NCBI GenBank assembly: GCA_016713525.1
Contig: JADJOZ010000004.1
Span: 301,929-365,928 of the forward strand
Direction: 5' to 3'
Source of the DNA: Bacteroidota bacterium
GTDB taxonomy: Bacteria; Bacteroidota; Bacteroidia; AKYH767-A; OLB10
DNA: 64,000 bases
Positions 49,017 to 59,350 of the stretch are shown one piece after another (the stretch's first letter is position 1; every line of letters begins with the position of its first letter). Below the pieces are notes generated by a model, which was not told where the DNA came from, did no database searches, and was given only the letters and a program-made list of their open reading frames with translations. The translations under genes and the position numbers were made by a program.

Positions 49017-52000
49017 AGTTTGAGTAGAGTGGACACATGGTTCATGAGTAATTCGGAATTGACTGGTTTGGTAATATATTCAGAAGCACCGGCACGAATG
49101 CATATTTCACGGTCGTCGCGCATAGCTTTGGCAGTTACTGCGATAATCGGCAAATGAACAAAAGCATTTATCTTTCTGATTTCCTGCATTGCCTGCAGGC
49201 CATCCATATTGGGCATCATAATATCCATCAGGATTAAGTCAATTCCAGGGTTTTCTTTCAAGCATTCCAGTGCTTCCAGTCCATCCATAGCATAAACAAC
49301 AGTTGCTCCTTCATTTTCAAACAATGTCGACAATGAATAAATATTACGCATATCATCATCAGCAATAAGAACAATTTTACCTTCCAAAGAAATAGAATTT
49401 TTATTTTGTGCTGAAAGACTTTTAAATATCGGAATGACTGTCTTTTCTTGTGGTTCACAGAAATTCATTTCGGATGATTCGGATATCAATGCATAATCTG
49501 ATGCATAAACTTTCGAAAGTATTTGGGAGATCAGTGCCTGACTAACCGGAGCAGTGGTGTGTAAAAGTACTGCCGATGCAATTTCAGATGGAACATACTC
49601 CGAAACAGATCTTGAAATAATTGCAGCATTTTTAGTTGCATTCATTCCTTTAATCATATGCACTATACTGATATACTCCTTATCTGAAAGCGTTTGATCA
49701 ACTATAACCAATGCAACTTCTTTTGCTGAACTGATGTCATCGGGAACAGAGAAGGCAGTGACCTTAATATTCTCTATTGCCAGTAAACTCTTCCATGATT
49801 CAACATTGGAATCATCGGCAGCAAAAATCACCGCCTGGCGTGTATCATCCTTAATTGATTGTACTTTTACAGGACGAACCATTTCACCAATTGCAACTGG
49901 GGTTGAATCATCATACTGTGGCAGGTAAATACTGAAAGTTGATCCTTTATTTTCAACACTATCCAAAACGATATCTCCTCCAAGAAGTGCGGTCAGTTGC
50001 CGGCTGATTGCCAGTCCAAGACCGGTACCACCATATTTTCTCGTAATAGAAGTATCAGCCTGATTAAAAGCTTCGAAAATCAGTTTTTGTTTCTCCTCAG
50101 GCACACCGATACCAGTATCTGTTACTGAAAAACATAACACAGATTTACTGTTTTGAAGTTTTTCATTCCTGAATGCCACTCCTGGTGCAGCTTTTGTTAC
50201 TTTAAAAGATACTGTACCCGATGCCGGTGTAAATTTAAATGCATTCGATAAAAGATTTTTCAGCACCTGCTCAATTCTTACCCGATCTGTATGAATTAAA
50301 TCTTTCAGGGAGCTGTCTATTTCTGTCTTGAATGATATTTGTTTATCGACAGAAACTTCCCTGAAAAGTTGCTCCATATTTCCAACAATTTCTGTCAATG
50401 CAGTAGGTTCCTTAATTAGCTCCAGTTTACCTGCTTCAATTTTGGAAAGGTCAAGAATATCATTAATAATAACGAGTAAGTCGCTGCCCGATTTATGAAT
50501 AACCTTTGCATGTTCAATCTGCTTTGGATTCATATTACCGGTACGATTTTCACTTAGCAATTTTGCCAGAATCAGTACACTGTTGAGCGGTGTGCGTAAC
50601 TCATGCGACATGTTAGCAAGGAAATCGGATTTATATTTGCTGCTTCTTTCAAGCTGATCGGCTTTAAAGGCCAGAGCTTTGTGAGCATCTTCAATGGTCA
50701 TATTTTTTTCTTCAAGCAATAATGCTTTTGCTTCCAATTCAGCATTAACTTTTTGCATGGTTTCCTGCTGCTTTCTGAGTGCCGACTCCGATTGCTTTAA
50801 CCTGCCGGATTGTACCATCAACTCATTGTTGATCTGACGCAACTCATCATCCTGCTGTGCAAGCTCTCTGGTTTTTAACTGCGATTCTTCCAGTAATTTC
50901 CGGGTTAATAAATTTGCTTTCAGATTCAAAATGTTAGAAGCAATAGGTTCTGCAACACGTTCAATAAATTCGCGCATATTAACAGTTAATGGCTGTGCTG
51001 ATTTTACTTCGACAGCACCTACCACCCTTCCGGCGGCAAACAATGGCATCACAAACACATCACAAACAGCAATTTTTGCAACACCGGTTTCAATCGGCGG
51101 AATTGTTTCCTTTACATTTTGCAAATGAATGCGGCGGTTGGTAAATACAACTTGTCCAACAACACCTTCTTTAAAATCTATTCTATTAATATTTAATTCT
51201 GTACGTCCCGGTGCAAAAAATGAAACCGGCTCAATAAATATATCCTTTTCATTCTCATCATTAACCAGGTAAACAACACCTTGTTGTGCTTCCACATACA
51301 TTACCAGATCGCTGATTAATTCATTGGAAACACTTCTTATATCATCGGTATTACGGTGTAGGATATTCGATATTTTTGCAAAACCTTCAGAAATGGGAAT
51401 GATTATTTTTTTCATCATGTAAATTCCTGCAGCCATTACTGACAAAACAATTAAAACCGCAAGAGAAAAAACTATCATCAATAAATGATCATTATCCTGA
51501 ACCATATGGTCCTGCATAATTTTTGCTTCATCCTTTTTCAGCTTTATAATAGTGCGCAGGTTACCCAGAATTTTATTCGTACGGGGAATTATTTCACTCT
51601 CCAGCTGCTCTTCGGCAAGATACTTTTTCATAGGATCCTGGTAGTCATCGAACTCCACAAGACTCTTCATAATTTTTTCCTGTTCACGAATTACTTCCTC
51701 ATAATCCTTGAATAACTTGTTCATATGATCAACATTATCGGAAGACCGCCATCCAGTGGATAGTCCGGTTAATCTGCCTTTAAGTTTCGGATAATTAACC
51801 TTATTAAATTGAACCAATTGCTCCTTGTCAGTTTCATTATTCGGAAGATAAACCCAGTTGGTAATAAACATCCGGGAACGTGTCACCAGCATATTAAACT
51901 CTTCAAGACTCTCCAATGTGGGATTGGTAAAAGTGGTAATCTCGAAAATGGTATTCTTATTGTTTCTGATTTTTGAAGTGCTTAACAAAGCATTCGCAAC

Positions 52001-52078
52001 TGCAATACAAACTACCACAGCAAACACCAGATAGATTCGTTTGTCGAGTTTAAAAGCTCTGTTTTTTAAGAAACCCAT
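49007..52078 (-). CDS. Hybrid sensor histidine kinase (membrane sensor, GAF, HisKA, HATPase, pseudo-REC, REC)
   Basis: Start at ATG 52078 (MGFLKNRAFKLDKRIYLVF); a GTG 45 bp upstream is less likely. A TM helix near residues 14-32 and a second near 195-220 bracket a helical periplasmic sensor of about 165 residues. Then a GAF domain (VVYLVNDENEKD, VVGQVVFTNRRI), a coiled coil, HisKA with FLANMSHELRTPLNS, HATPase with NAFKFTP, DTGIGVPEE and GTGLGLAISRQ, a degenerate receiver, and a full receiver with IADDDMRNIYS, LILMDIMMPNMDG and ITKPVN. First gene of the kinase block and probably the phosphate source for the other two. Its stop lies inside a tandem repeat. Confidence 0.93.
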   Translation of the reverse strand: MGFLKNRAFKLDKRIYLVFAVVVCIAVANALLSTSKIRNNKNTIFEITTFTNPTLESLEEFNMLVTRSRMFITNWVYLPNNETDKEQLVQFNKVNYPKLKGRLTGLSTGWRSSDNVDHMNKLFKDYEEVIREQEKIMKSLVEFDDYQDPMKKYLAEEQLESEIIPRTNKILGNLRTIIKLKKDEAKIMQDHMVQDNDHLLMIVFSLAVLIVLSVMAAGIYMMKKIIIPISEGFAKISNILHRNTDDIRSVSNELISDLVMYVEAQQGVVYLVNDENEKDIFIEPVSFFAPGRTELNINRIDFKEGVVGQVVFTNRRIHLQNVKETIPPIETGVAKIAVCDVFVMPLFAAGRVVGAVEVKSAQPLTVNMREFIERVAEPIASNILNLKANLLTRKLLEESQLKTRELAQQDDELRQINNELMVQSGRLKQSESALRKQQETMQKVNAELEAKALLLEEKNMTIEDAHKALAFKADQLERSSKYKSDFLANMSHELRTPLNSVLILAKLLSENRTGNMNPKQIEHAKVIHKSGSDLLVIINDILDLSKIEAGKLELIKEPTALTEIVGNMEQLFREVSVDKQISFKTEIDSSLKDLIHTDRVRIEQVLKNLLSNAFKFTPASGTVSFKVTKAAPGVAFRNEKLQNSKSVLCFSVTDTGIGVPEEKQKLIFEAFNQADTSITRKYGGTGLGLAISRQLTALLGGDIVLDSVENKGSTFSIYLPQYDDSTPVAIGEMVRPVKVQSIKDDTRQAVIFAADDSNVESWKSLLAIENIKVTAFSVPDDISSAKEVALVIVDQTLSDKEYISIVHMIKGMNATKNAAIISRSVSEYVPSEIASAVLLHTTAPVSQALISQILSKVYASDYALISESSEMNFCEPQEKTVIPIFKSLSAQNKNSISLEGKIVLIADDDMRNIYSLSTLFENEGATVVYAMDGLEALECLKENPGIDLILMDIMMPNMDGLQAMQEIRKINAFVHLPIIAVTAKAMRDDREICIRAGASEYITKPVNSELLMNHVSTLLKLNP

Positions 52079-52123
52079 ATTCCCTTTATTGTTAACTAAA
52101 TGATAATTCCATGGTTCCTGCAC

Positions 52124-52449
52124 CTTTTAGTAATACACCGGTATACAATCGGGTGATTTAAAGGTATTTAATTGAATACTAATTACTTAATAGATATTTT
52201 AGTCCGAAAACACGAATCGTTCAAATGCTTTTTCCGGTTATTACATTACCCTTGTACGCAACCGGTAAAAACGGTTACAATACTTAAAAAATAAACAAAT
52301 GGCTATGTTTCAATATATTACAAATCTTGAGGCCGGAAATAAACCCCCAGTTCTTTTAACCAATTGATTTCCTTTTATTTATATCATCTTCTCCGCGCGT
52401 TTCCTTTCTTTTATTAATTTAGGCGGGCGATTTAAGAGCAACGACAGAT
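52124..52449. other. Divergent promoter region between the hybrid kinase and the TerB-like gene
   Basis: About 320 bp, no gene. It contains a short hairpin AACCG-gtaaaaa-CGGTT near 52260-52276 and TTAATTTAGG near 52416, a weak -7-like box for the rightward gene. Confidence 0.4.
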
Positions 52450-52812
52450 ATGAGTTCACCAATGAGCCGTTCAGTAGCAGGTTATCACATGTTGATGATC
52501 CTTTCTGCTGTGGATGGCAGATTTAATGGAAAAGAAGACAAGGTAATTCGTCAATTTATGGAAGAGAATCTGGGACAACTTCCGGATCTGGAATCAGAAA
52601 TGGAAATAATTTCTGCCATGAAAAACGAAGATTATGCAATTCATTTCAATAAAGCGATGAATGATTTTTACATGGATTCAACTTTAGATCAGCGGAATCA
52701 CTTTTTAGATATGGCTACCAGACTTGTTGCTGCCGACAAGCAGATTTCGAAAAGAGAGAATCTTTTTTTGAATGAACTTTACAATGCCTGGGAGTACGAA
52801 CGGGAAATTTGA
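52450..52812 (+). CDS. TerB-like helical protein
   Basis: 120 residues, all helical. The TerB pattern is a hydrophobic helix then ILSAVDGRFNGKEDKVIRQF in the first half and a second D-x-x-I-S-K-x-E unit, VAADKQISKRENLFL, in the second half. TerB-family proteins bind metals through the acidic residues and sit at the inner face of the membrane in tellurite or stress systems; a lone copy gives no clue to its partner. No other ter genes are near. Confidence 0.75.
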   Translation: MSSPMSRSVAGYHMLMILSAVDGRFNGKEDKVIRQFMEENLGQLPDLESEMEIISAMKNEDYAIHFNKAMNDFYMDSTLDQRNHFLDMATRLVAADKQISKRENLFLNELYNAWEYEREI

Positions 52813-52921
52813 ATTAATTAATTAGATTTTTTAACAATTCAAACTGAATTTCAGCTCGTTGAACTGAAATAAAGATTGCATTAAACAATTTGCTATTTCC
52901 AATTGTTTACCCAGACTCAAA

Positions 52922-54403
52922 ATGAGTCCCATGAAAAATCTACTACTTTCACTTGGTATGCTGCTTGCTTATGCAGGTGTTTATGCACAAAATTATGCAA
53001 TAGGTTCAACCACGTTAACATTTACGGATCCTTCCCGTGGGAATAGGGCCATCGAAACAACCGTGTACTATCCCGCTACATCCGCCGGAGCCAACACACC
53101 GGTGGCAGGCACTGGAATAAAGTCTCCGGTAATATCATTTGGTCATGGGTTTGTGATGACCACAACTGCATATGATAATATTTGGTCGGCACTGGTTCCT
53201 GAAGGATATATAGTTGCACTACCAAAAACTGAAGGCAGCATTCTACCCGATCACGATTCATTTGGACGAGATTTGGCATTCGTGATCAGTTCGTTGCAAA
53301 CTGCAGGAAATACTTCCGGGAATTTATTTAATGGTAAAGTGGCGACCACTTCGTGTGTTATGGGTCACTCTATGGGAGGAGGAGCATCTTTTCTTGCAGT
53401 ACAATACTTGCCAACCATCACAGCGATTGCAGGATTGGCTCCTGCCGAGACTAACCCTTCTGCATCGGGTGCCGCTGCAGCAATTACAATTCCTGCTTTG
53501 ATATTTGCAGGAGGCAACGATTGTGTTACTCCCGCCACACAGCACAGTCAGCTCATATATAATAATACAGGTTCAGATTGTAAAAGCTACATCAACATCT
53601 TGGGAGGAAGCCATTGCCAGTTTGCCAATCAGAATTTCAACTGTTCATTCGGTGAATTAACGTGTAGTCCTTCGCCAACTATCACCCGTGCTGTCCAACA
53701 AAGCAAGGTAAACCAATATTTAATTCCATGGTTAAACTTTCGTTTGAAAGATCAATGTCAGGAATGGTATGCAATGCAAAATCAACTTGGAGCTGATGCA
53801 ACTGTAAGTTTGTTGCAGGATTGTTTGAATCCTGTTATTTGTATTTCACCGGGCGGTCGCAGAACGAAATACATCACTAAAAAATCTGCTTTCTTAAAAT
53901 GGAATCCTACTAATTGCTATTCTACTTTTGATGTAAGGATCAAACCCTCATCATCTACAACATGGACAACCGTAACGGGATTGACTGCCAACACCTATCA
54001 ATTAACAGGCTTACTTGCAAATACATCTTACGACTGGAGCGTACGCGCTGTGTGTGATGCTGCAAGTGGAAATTTTTCACCCTGGGGAACGAAACAAACT
54101 TTTACAACACTATTGGTGAACCCTGCTACAATATCATTTCTGAAAGAAGCTGAAACAGTGATTAACATTGTACCTAATCCAGGTAACGGTAATTTTGATT
54201 TACAGATTTCAACAGCAATCGCAGGTTCGGCAACAGTTACTTTAAGTGATATGCAGGGTAGGGAAATAATCAAACAGCTAATTTCCGTAAACGAAGGACA
54301 AAATTCTGCTGCATTCAACGTTAAAAGTTCTGCAAAAGGCATTTATGTCTTACGCATTAGTGATGGCATTTCGCTGGTTACCAAAAAAGTACTCATTAAT
54401 TAA
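52922..54403 (+). CDS. Secreted alpha/beta hydrolase with Fn3-like and T9SS type A domains
   Basis: 493 residues. Signal peptide (KNLLLSLGMLLAYAGVYAQ). The hydrolase core at about 30-290 has a VISFGHGF oxyanion region, the nucleophile Ser in MGHSMGGGASFL, an Asp in FAGGNDCVTP and a His in GGSHCQFA, so a complete Ser-Asp-His triad. The layout recalls cutinase/PETase- and chlorophyllase-like dienelactone-hydrolase relatives. An Fn3-like domain follows (YDWSVRAVCD), then a type A sorting domain (IVPNPGNGNFDLQIS through KGIYVLRISDG). An exported esterase of unknown substrate. Confidence 0.87.
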   Translation: MSPMKNLLLSLGMLLAYAGVYAQNYAIGSTTLTFTDPSRGNRAIETTVYYPATSAGANTPVAGTGIKSPVISFGHGFVMTTTAYDNIWSALVPEGYIVALPKTEGSILPDHDSFGRDLAFVISSLQTAGNTSGNLFNGKVATTSCVMGHSMGGGASFLAVQYLPTITAIAGLAPAETNPSASGAAAAITIPALIFAGGNDCVTPATQHSQLIYNNTGSDCKSYINILGGSHCQFANQNFNCSFGELTCSPSPTITRAVQQSKVNQYLIPWLNFRLKDQCQEWYAMQNQLGADATVSLLQDCLNPVICISPGGRRTKYITKKSAFLKWNPTNCYSTFDVRIKPSSSTTWTTVTGLTANTYQLTGLLANTSYDWSVRAVCDAASGNFSPWGTKQTFTTLLVNPATISFLKEAETVINIVPNPGNGNFDLQISTAIAGSATVTLSDMQGREIIKQLISVNEGQNSAAFNVKSSAKGIYVLRISDGISLVTKKVLIN

Positions 54404-54450
54404 TACCTATCCCGGAAACTGTTGACTAATCAGTTGTTTATGTCTGAAAA

Positions 54451-54480
54451 TTGACAATTCCACATCTATTCTTATCTTAG
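54451..54480 (+). promoter_or_regulatory. Candidate promoter of the propeller kinase
   Basis: TTG, 19 bases, TATCTTAG. Transcription would begin near 54487, about 12 bases before the GTG start at 54499, which supports that start. Confidence 0.5.
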
Positions 54481-54498
54481 CGAAGAAAAGATGTATTT

Positions 54499-57400
54499 GT
54501 GAGTATTCTGCTGCCCATAATTCAAATAGTATTAGCTTCAAAAAATGTCAGATTGCTGATTGCAGCATTCCTGCTTTGTGGTTTTTTTCAACATGCAGTT
54601 GCACAAGAGAAAATTTTAAACTTAAAGCATTACTCAGCAGAACAGGGATTATCTGACAACCAGACAACCAGCATTACCCGTGATCAGAATGGCTTTATGT
54701 GGATTGGCACTAAAGACGGACTGAACCGATATGATGGACGTGAATTTCATGTTTTCAAACACCTCAGTAATGATACTAATTCGATTTGTGCAAACAGTAT
54801 TACGGGTTTGGCAACTGATGCTGATACCATTTTATGGATTGGTACTGCAACAAGCGGATTAGCTTCCTATAATTTTCGTAATGGCAGATTTAAATCATTC
54901 AATAAAGCCAAGTCCGGATTTCCTTCAAATGCAATTAATACAATTGCATACGACAAATTCAGGAACAGAGTGTGGATTGGATTCAATAACGGTGGATTAG
55001 GATATCTCTCACTGGAAGATTACAAATATAATATCGTAGATTCCGCACGATCCTGTTATGCATTGCTTCCTACCAGGAATGATATTTATGCAGGTACTAT
55101 TGCAAGATCAATTTACACTATAATCAGGAAAACAAAACCTGATTCAGTCAGAGGGAACAATGCATCAACCATTAACAGTATTTTCATTGCGAATGATTCC
55201 TCGGTCTGGGTCGGTGCATGGAACAATGCCATTCATCAACTGGATCTGGAACTGAACTACAAGAAGTACTATCTTTTTGACAAATCGGAGAAACTCGACA
55301 ATTCAGGTGATGAAATTTATGCTATCAATGAAGATGCAACCGGGACACTCTGGATTGGAACAAAACTTACAGGACTTTTACTTTTTGATAGAAAAAATAA
55401 TTTGTTAAAAGACAACTACCGGTTTTCTATTCCGGTAACATCACGAGTGAATGCCATTTATAAAGATGAATTTAACCGGATGTGGATTGCCACTATGTCG
55501 GGACTATACTTGTATGACCCAACACAAAACCAATTCGATATAACATATTTATCAGTGCCAAAAAATACAATATCCTGCCATATTCATGGCAAGTGCACCA
55601 CTCCTGGAGGAATAGATATTGTAGCAGGGGATTGTGGACTCTATTACAAACATAAAAGCAGTTCAAATTTTGTGTTCAAAGAAATGAGTTACAATAACTC
55701 ACCATTACAGTTAACAGAAATATTTCAGACCTCCGAAAATAAAATATTTGTGGGTACCAATAAAACACTTTTTGAACTGGATACTTTGGACATGTCATTG
55801 CACAAAATGAACAGGTTAGTAAATTATGAAACTTTCAGTTTTTTCTCTATTTATGCATCTACCATAAACAGTATTGCAGAGTTCCGAAGCTCCGGTAAAC
55901 CCTTTTTGATTGCATCAATATATGGTCATATCCTCGCCCTTGTGGATCCGGACAAAAAAGATGTTAAATTGCCATATAAATTTCAATCTATCAGAAAGAA
56001 TGATTATCTTGATAATCTGATTCGTAAAATATATATTGATTCGAAAAACAGAATTTGGTTATGTGGCGTCACCAAGGGAGTACAACAATTAATTCCAAAG
56101 GAACCGGATGTTCAGGATTCTTTGGCAGGCCAGAGTCAAATGCCTGAGCTAAAAACCTGGATTACTTATGCTGATAACAAACTGACAACACCGGTTAATA
56201 ATATTTTCGACATGATTGAAAATATAGATGGAACATTTTGGGTCACCACCCAGGGATCAGGATTAATGAAATTCAATCCTGAATCAACCAATGGACATTT
56301 TAAAATTATACCCGGAAACTATCAATCATTACAAGGTATAAAGAAAGACGGGAATGATAATTTATGGATAATTACTGCATCCGGAATTTTGCAATATGAT
56401 TCCGGTAAAAACCGATATAAGCGATATGACCGAAGTCATGGTATACCTAATGGGGTGTCGGGTCACTTTTTTGAAAATGATAAACACATTTTATCAGCTG
56501 GATTCAATAGTGGTTACATAGTTTTCAATCCCGATTCTATGCTCACCAATTTTGAAAAGCCGAAAGTACATATCACCCGTTTGTGGGTTATGGATCAGGC
56601 ATCCGATTCATTACTAAAAAACAAACTGGTTGTTTCAGCTAATAAAAATTTCATCAAGTTATATCTTTCAGCAAATTGTTTCTCATTCAATGACCAGACA
56701 ACTTTTCAATATCAACTGGAAGGAATTGATGATGTGTGGCGGAATAACTCATCAAATCCTTTGATTACCTATACCAGTTTGCCACCTGGAGAATACACTT
56801 TCAAATTTAAAGCAACAAATAGTGATGGAATTGAAAGTGAAACCGCTTTTTACCACATTACAGTGGTGCCTCCTTTTTACAAAACCTGGTATTTTTACTC
56901 GCTCCTCGCCATATTAATCGGCTTTTCTATTTATGGTTTATATAAATATCGTATCAGACAAATATTGAAATTGCAGGAAGTTCGCAATAAAATTGCTCGA
57001 GATCTGCATGATGATATCGGTTCCACTTTAGGAAGTATTCATTTATACAGTCAGGTCGCGCATTCAAAACTAAAGGGGCAGTCGAATGAAGATGTTACCA
57101 GCATTCTGGAGAAAATTGCTTCCGGCTCAAGAGAGATAATCGACAAAACCAGTGATACGGTTTGGGCGGTAAAACCGGAAAATGATGCATTGAGTGATTT
57201 ATATTACCGGATGGAAAGTTATACAGCTTCTGTTCTTGGTGTTGCCGGAATTACATTTACAATCAATTGCCCGGACCATTTATTAAATATGCATCTCAAA
57301 ATGGATCACCGGAAGAATTTGTTTCTGATCTTTAAAGAGTCGCTTCACAACACCATTAAATATTCTGAATGCAGTGAAGTTCATATTGCTTTCACCCGTA

Positions 57401-57579
57401 AAATGCATCGCCTGCAATTGGAAATATCTGATAACGGAAAAGGCATCACACATTCCGACACCCGGAGTTATAATGGAAATGGAATTCAAAATATGCGGAA
57501 TCGGGCTGAGGAAATTGGTGGTACGTTTTCGATACAACCAAATATGCCTCAGGGTACAACTATTACAGTAATCATTTAA
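54499..57579 (+). CDS. Propeller sensor histidine kinase (Reg_prop, Y_Y_Y, HisKA_3)
   Basis: 1026 residues from GTG 54499; the ATG at 54490 runs into a stop. Signal peptide or anchor to about residue 36. About 14 Reg_prop blades make up a periplasmic double propeller (GFMWIGTKDGL, TILWIGTATSGL, RVWIGFNNGGL, TLWIGTKLTGL, RMWIATMSGL and others), then a Y_Y_Y domain (FQYQLEGIDDVWRNN, LPPGEYTFKFKATN), a TM helix at about 795-815, and a HisKA_3 kinase with IARDLHDDIGSTLGS (phospho-His) and HATPase boxes FKESLHNTIKYS, DNGKGI and GIQNMRNRAEEIGG. It is paired with the NarL-type regulator 68 bp downstream. Confidence 0.93.
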   Translation: MSILLPIIQIVLASKNVRLLIAAFLLCGFFQHAVAQEKILNLKHYSAEQGLSDNQTTSITRDQNGFMWIGTKDGLNRYDGREFHVFKHLSNDTNSICANSITGLATDADTILWIGTATSGLASYNFRNGRFKSFNKAKSGFPSNAINTIAYDKFRNRVWIGFNNGGLGYLSLEDYKYNIVDSARSCYALLPTRNDIYAGTIARSIYTIIRKTKPDSVRGNNASTINSIFIANDSSVWVGAWNNAIHQLDLELNYKKYYLFDKSEKLDNSGDEIYAINEDATGTLWIGTKLTGLLLFDRKNNLLKDNYRFSIPVTSRVNAIYKDEFNRMWIATMSGLYLYDPTQNQFDITYLSVPKNTISCHIHGKCTTPGGIDIVAGDCGLYYKHKSSSNFVFKEMSYNNSPLQLTEIFQTSENKIFVGTNKTLFELDTLDMSLHKMNRLVNYETFSFFSIYASTINSIAEFRSSGKPFLIASIYGHILALVDPDKKDVKLPYKFQSIRKNDYLDNLIRKIYIDSKNRIWLCGVTKGVQQLIPKEPDVQDSLAGQSQMPELKTWITYADNKLTTPVNNIFDMIENIDGTFWVTTQGSGLMKFNPESTNGHFKIIPGNYQSLQGIKKDGNDNLWIITASGILQYDSGKNRYKRYDRSHGIPNGVSGHFFENDKHILSAGFNSGYIVFNPDSMLTNFEKPKVHITRLWVMDQASDSLLKNKLVVSANKNFIKLYLSANCFSFNDQTTFQYQLEGIDDVWRNNSSNPLITYTSLPPGEYTFKFKATNSDGIESETAFYHITVVPPFYKTWYFYSLLAILIGFSIYGLYKYRIRQILKLQEVRNKIARDLHDDIGSTLGSIHLYSQVAHSKLKGQSNEDVTSILEKIASGSREIIDKTSDTVWAVKPENDALSDLYYRMESYTASVLGVAGITFTINCPDHLLNMHLKMDHRKNLFLIFKESLHNTIKYSECSEVHIAFTRKMHRLQLEISDNGKGITHSDTRSYNGNGIQNMRNRAEEIGGTFSIQPNMPQGTTITVII

Positions 57580-57647
57580 TTGAATTTAACCAATACTGGT
57601 GATTGTTAAGGAAATTGAAGTTGACTAATATTGCTTAAAATTGAGTC

Positions 57648-58349
57648 ATGAAAAATAATAAGCTTCGTGTAATAATTTTCGATGACAATCAGAATGTACG
57701 GGAATCGGTTAAGTTACTGCTTTCTACCACTGAAACTATGGAAATAGTGGAGTCATTTGAAAATTATGAAAATTTGTTGAAAGATATTGCTGCAACGAAA
57801 CCCGATGTTGTAATCATGGATATTGATATGCCAGGTACCAATGGCATTGAGGGCGTTACCAAACTCCGCGTAATGTATCCCGAATTACCCGTATTAATGC
57901 TAACCGGTTTCGAAGATGATGAAAAGGTATTCAATTCTATTTGTGCAGGTGCAAATGGATATGTTTTAAAAAATGCCAGCATGGATTCACTCATTACACA
58001 GATTGAGGAAGTACATCAGGGTGGAGCACCAATGACCCCTGTAATTGCCCGTAAGGTTTTGAATAAATTTTCTAAAATTCACCCCCCGTCAAAACCTGTA
58101 ACCGAAGATGATAACTTACAGTTGAGCAGCAGAGAATATGATGTGCTGCAATTGCTCGTAAAAGGGAAGTCGTATAAAATGATTGCGGCTGAATTAAATG
58201 TGAGTTATGAAACCGTTCATTCACATATTAAAAAATTATATCAGAAACTTCAGGTAAATTCAGTTGGAGAAGCTGTTTCAAAAACGCTGACTAAAAATAT
58301 ACTTGGGAAAATTATGATGGTGATTGCTACAATATTTATTCCAGGGTAA
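57648..58349 (+). CDS. NarL/LuxR-family response regulator
   Basis: 233 residues. Receiver with FDDNQN acids, phosphoacceptor Asp in VVIMDIDMPGTNG, the conserved Thr in MLTGFEDD and Lys in YVLKNAS, then a LuxR-type HTH (LSSREYDVLQLLVKGKSYKM, VSYETVHSHIKKLYQKL). A hydrophobic tail of about 18 residues (IMMVIATIFIPG) after the HTH is unusual. It would be phosphorylated by the propeller kinase directly upstream; the HisKA_3/NarL pairing is the standard one. Confidence 0.94.
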   Translation: MKNNKLRVIIFDDNQNVRESVKLLLSTTETMEIVESFENYENLLKDIAATKPDVVIMDIDMPGTNGIEGVTKLRVMYPELPVLMLTGFEDDEKVFNSICAGANGYVLKNASMDSLITQIEEVHQGGAPMTPVIARKVLNKFSKIHPPSKPVTEDDNLQLSSREYDVLQLLVKGKSYKMIAAELNVSYETVHSHIKKLYQKLQVNSVGEAVSKTLTKNILGKIMMVIATIFIPG

Positions 58350-58381
58350 TAATTTACTTCCCCATATCCATTATAAGGATA

Positions 58382-59169
58382 TTAATCCGTTTTTACAAGT
58401 TTCCCCAACTTAACTTTGCCGGCATCAGGAACTATTTTATAAAAAGTAAATTCCTTTGGTAAGATGATTTGTTTCCATAGTCTTACTTCTTTCAATAACC
58501 TGATCCACTATTACTTTACCTGAAAGATCAGAAATTATAAAATTTACGGGTGATGAATAATCAGTCTGGACAGAGAGAAAATCATTGAAAGGATTGGGAG
58601 AAATTTTATAATCGTTTGCTGAAATTTTTCCCTTTAATTGTTTCCCAGTTATTTTTATCACGGAAAATGGAATCGGTATGTAAGTGTGAGAAATTATCGA
58701 CAACTGGAGATGATGGCATAAAAGTAGTGGAAAACTTAAAGCCGAACTTGTTCACAGCACAATCAGCAATTGAAGTATCGGATCTGATAATACATGCAGA
58801 AATATAATATCTGGTGCCGGGAACAAGTGGTTGCTTTAGTTCGGTTCCTATGATTTCCCTGAAATCAGGCGTTGTACTTACATATGAAACTAAACCAACA
58901 TAACCATTCCCATCAACCGGATAGGTAGTACCAAAATAATTGACAGGCACATCAATATCTGCATTATCTGTACAGGAATTAAAATAGTCAGGAGTTTGAT
59001 TAACCGCATACCATCCATCTGTTCGCCACAGTTGAAATTCATTGGTGGGACAGCTTACTGTGTCTTCAAAGCTGGGGTTGTTAATCAGGTTTTGAGTTGT
59101 TCCGTAAAAAGGCAATAACACCGCTACAAACAAACAAATAATGAAATATTTGAACCTGATGAATAGCAT
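58382..59169 (-). CDS. T9SS-exported protein, two homopolymer frameshifts
   Basis: N-terminal piece to 58606: signal peptide, then LINNPSFEDTVSCPTNEFQ, WYAVNQTPDYFNSC and a jelly-roll-like domain common at the start of Bacteroidota gliding/T9SS cargo. Removing one A from the A5 run (58625-58629, minus strand) passes into ISANDYKISPNPFNDFLSV; removing one T from the T5 run at 58441-58445 gives GIYFYKIVPDAG and KLGKLVKTD and a stop at 58382-58384, the exact look of a T9SS type A C-terminus. About 100 residues expected between jelly roll and sorting domain in homologues appear short. Function unknown. Confidence 0.75.
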
Positions 59170-59188
59170 GATAGACTTGTGGTTAGTT

Positions 59189-59226
59189 GTCTGGACTAGT
59201 ACTAAAGTAAAAGTTTAGTTCCAGAC
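59189..59226. repeat. Imperfect inverted repeat between T9SS genes
   Basis: GTCTGGACTA and TAGTTCCAGAC pair over about 10 bp with one bulged base. No T-tract on either strand, so terminator function is doubtful. It lies just upstream of the leftward gene starting at 59169. Confidence 0.35.
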
Positions 59227-59350
59227 TACCAAATTTAAGTGTCATCAATTCGTATTATACTCATTATCTGACACTTACAATTGTTAAAATGAAGTTAAAA
59301 TCAATTAATTCCATTAAAAAACGAAATACTTACATGCATCCTCTTCAAAA

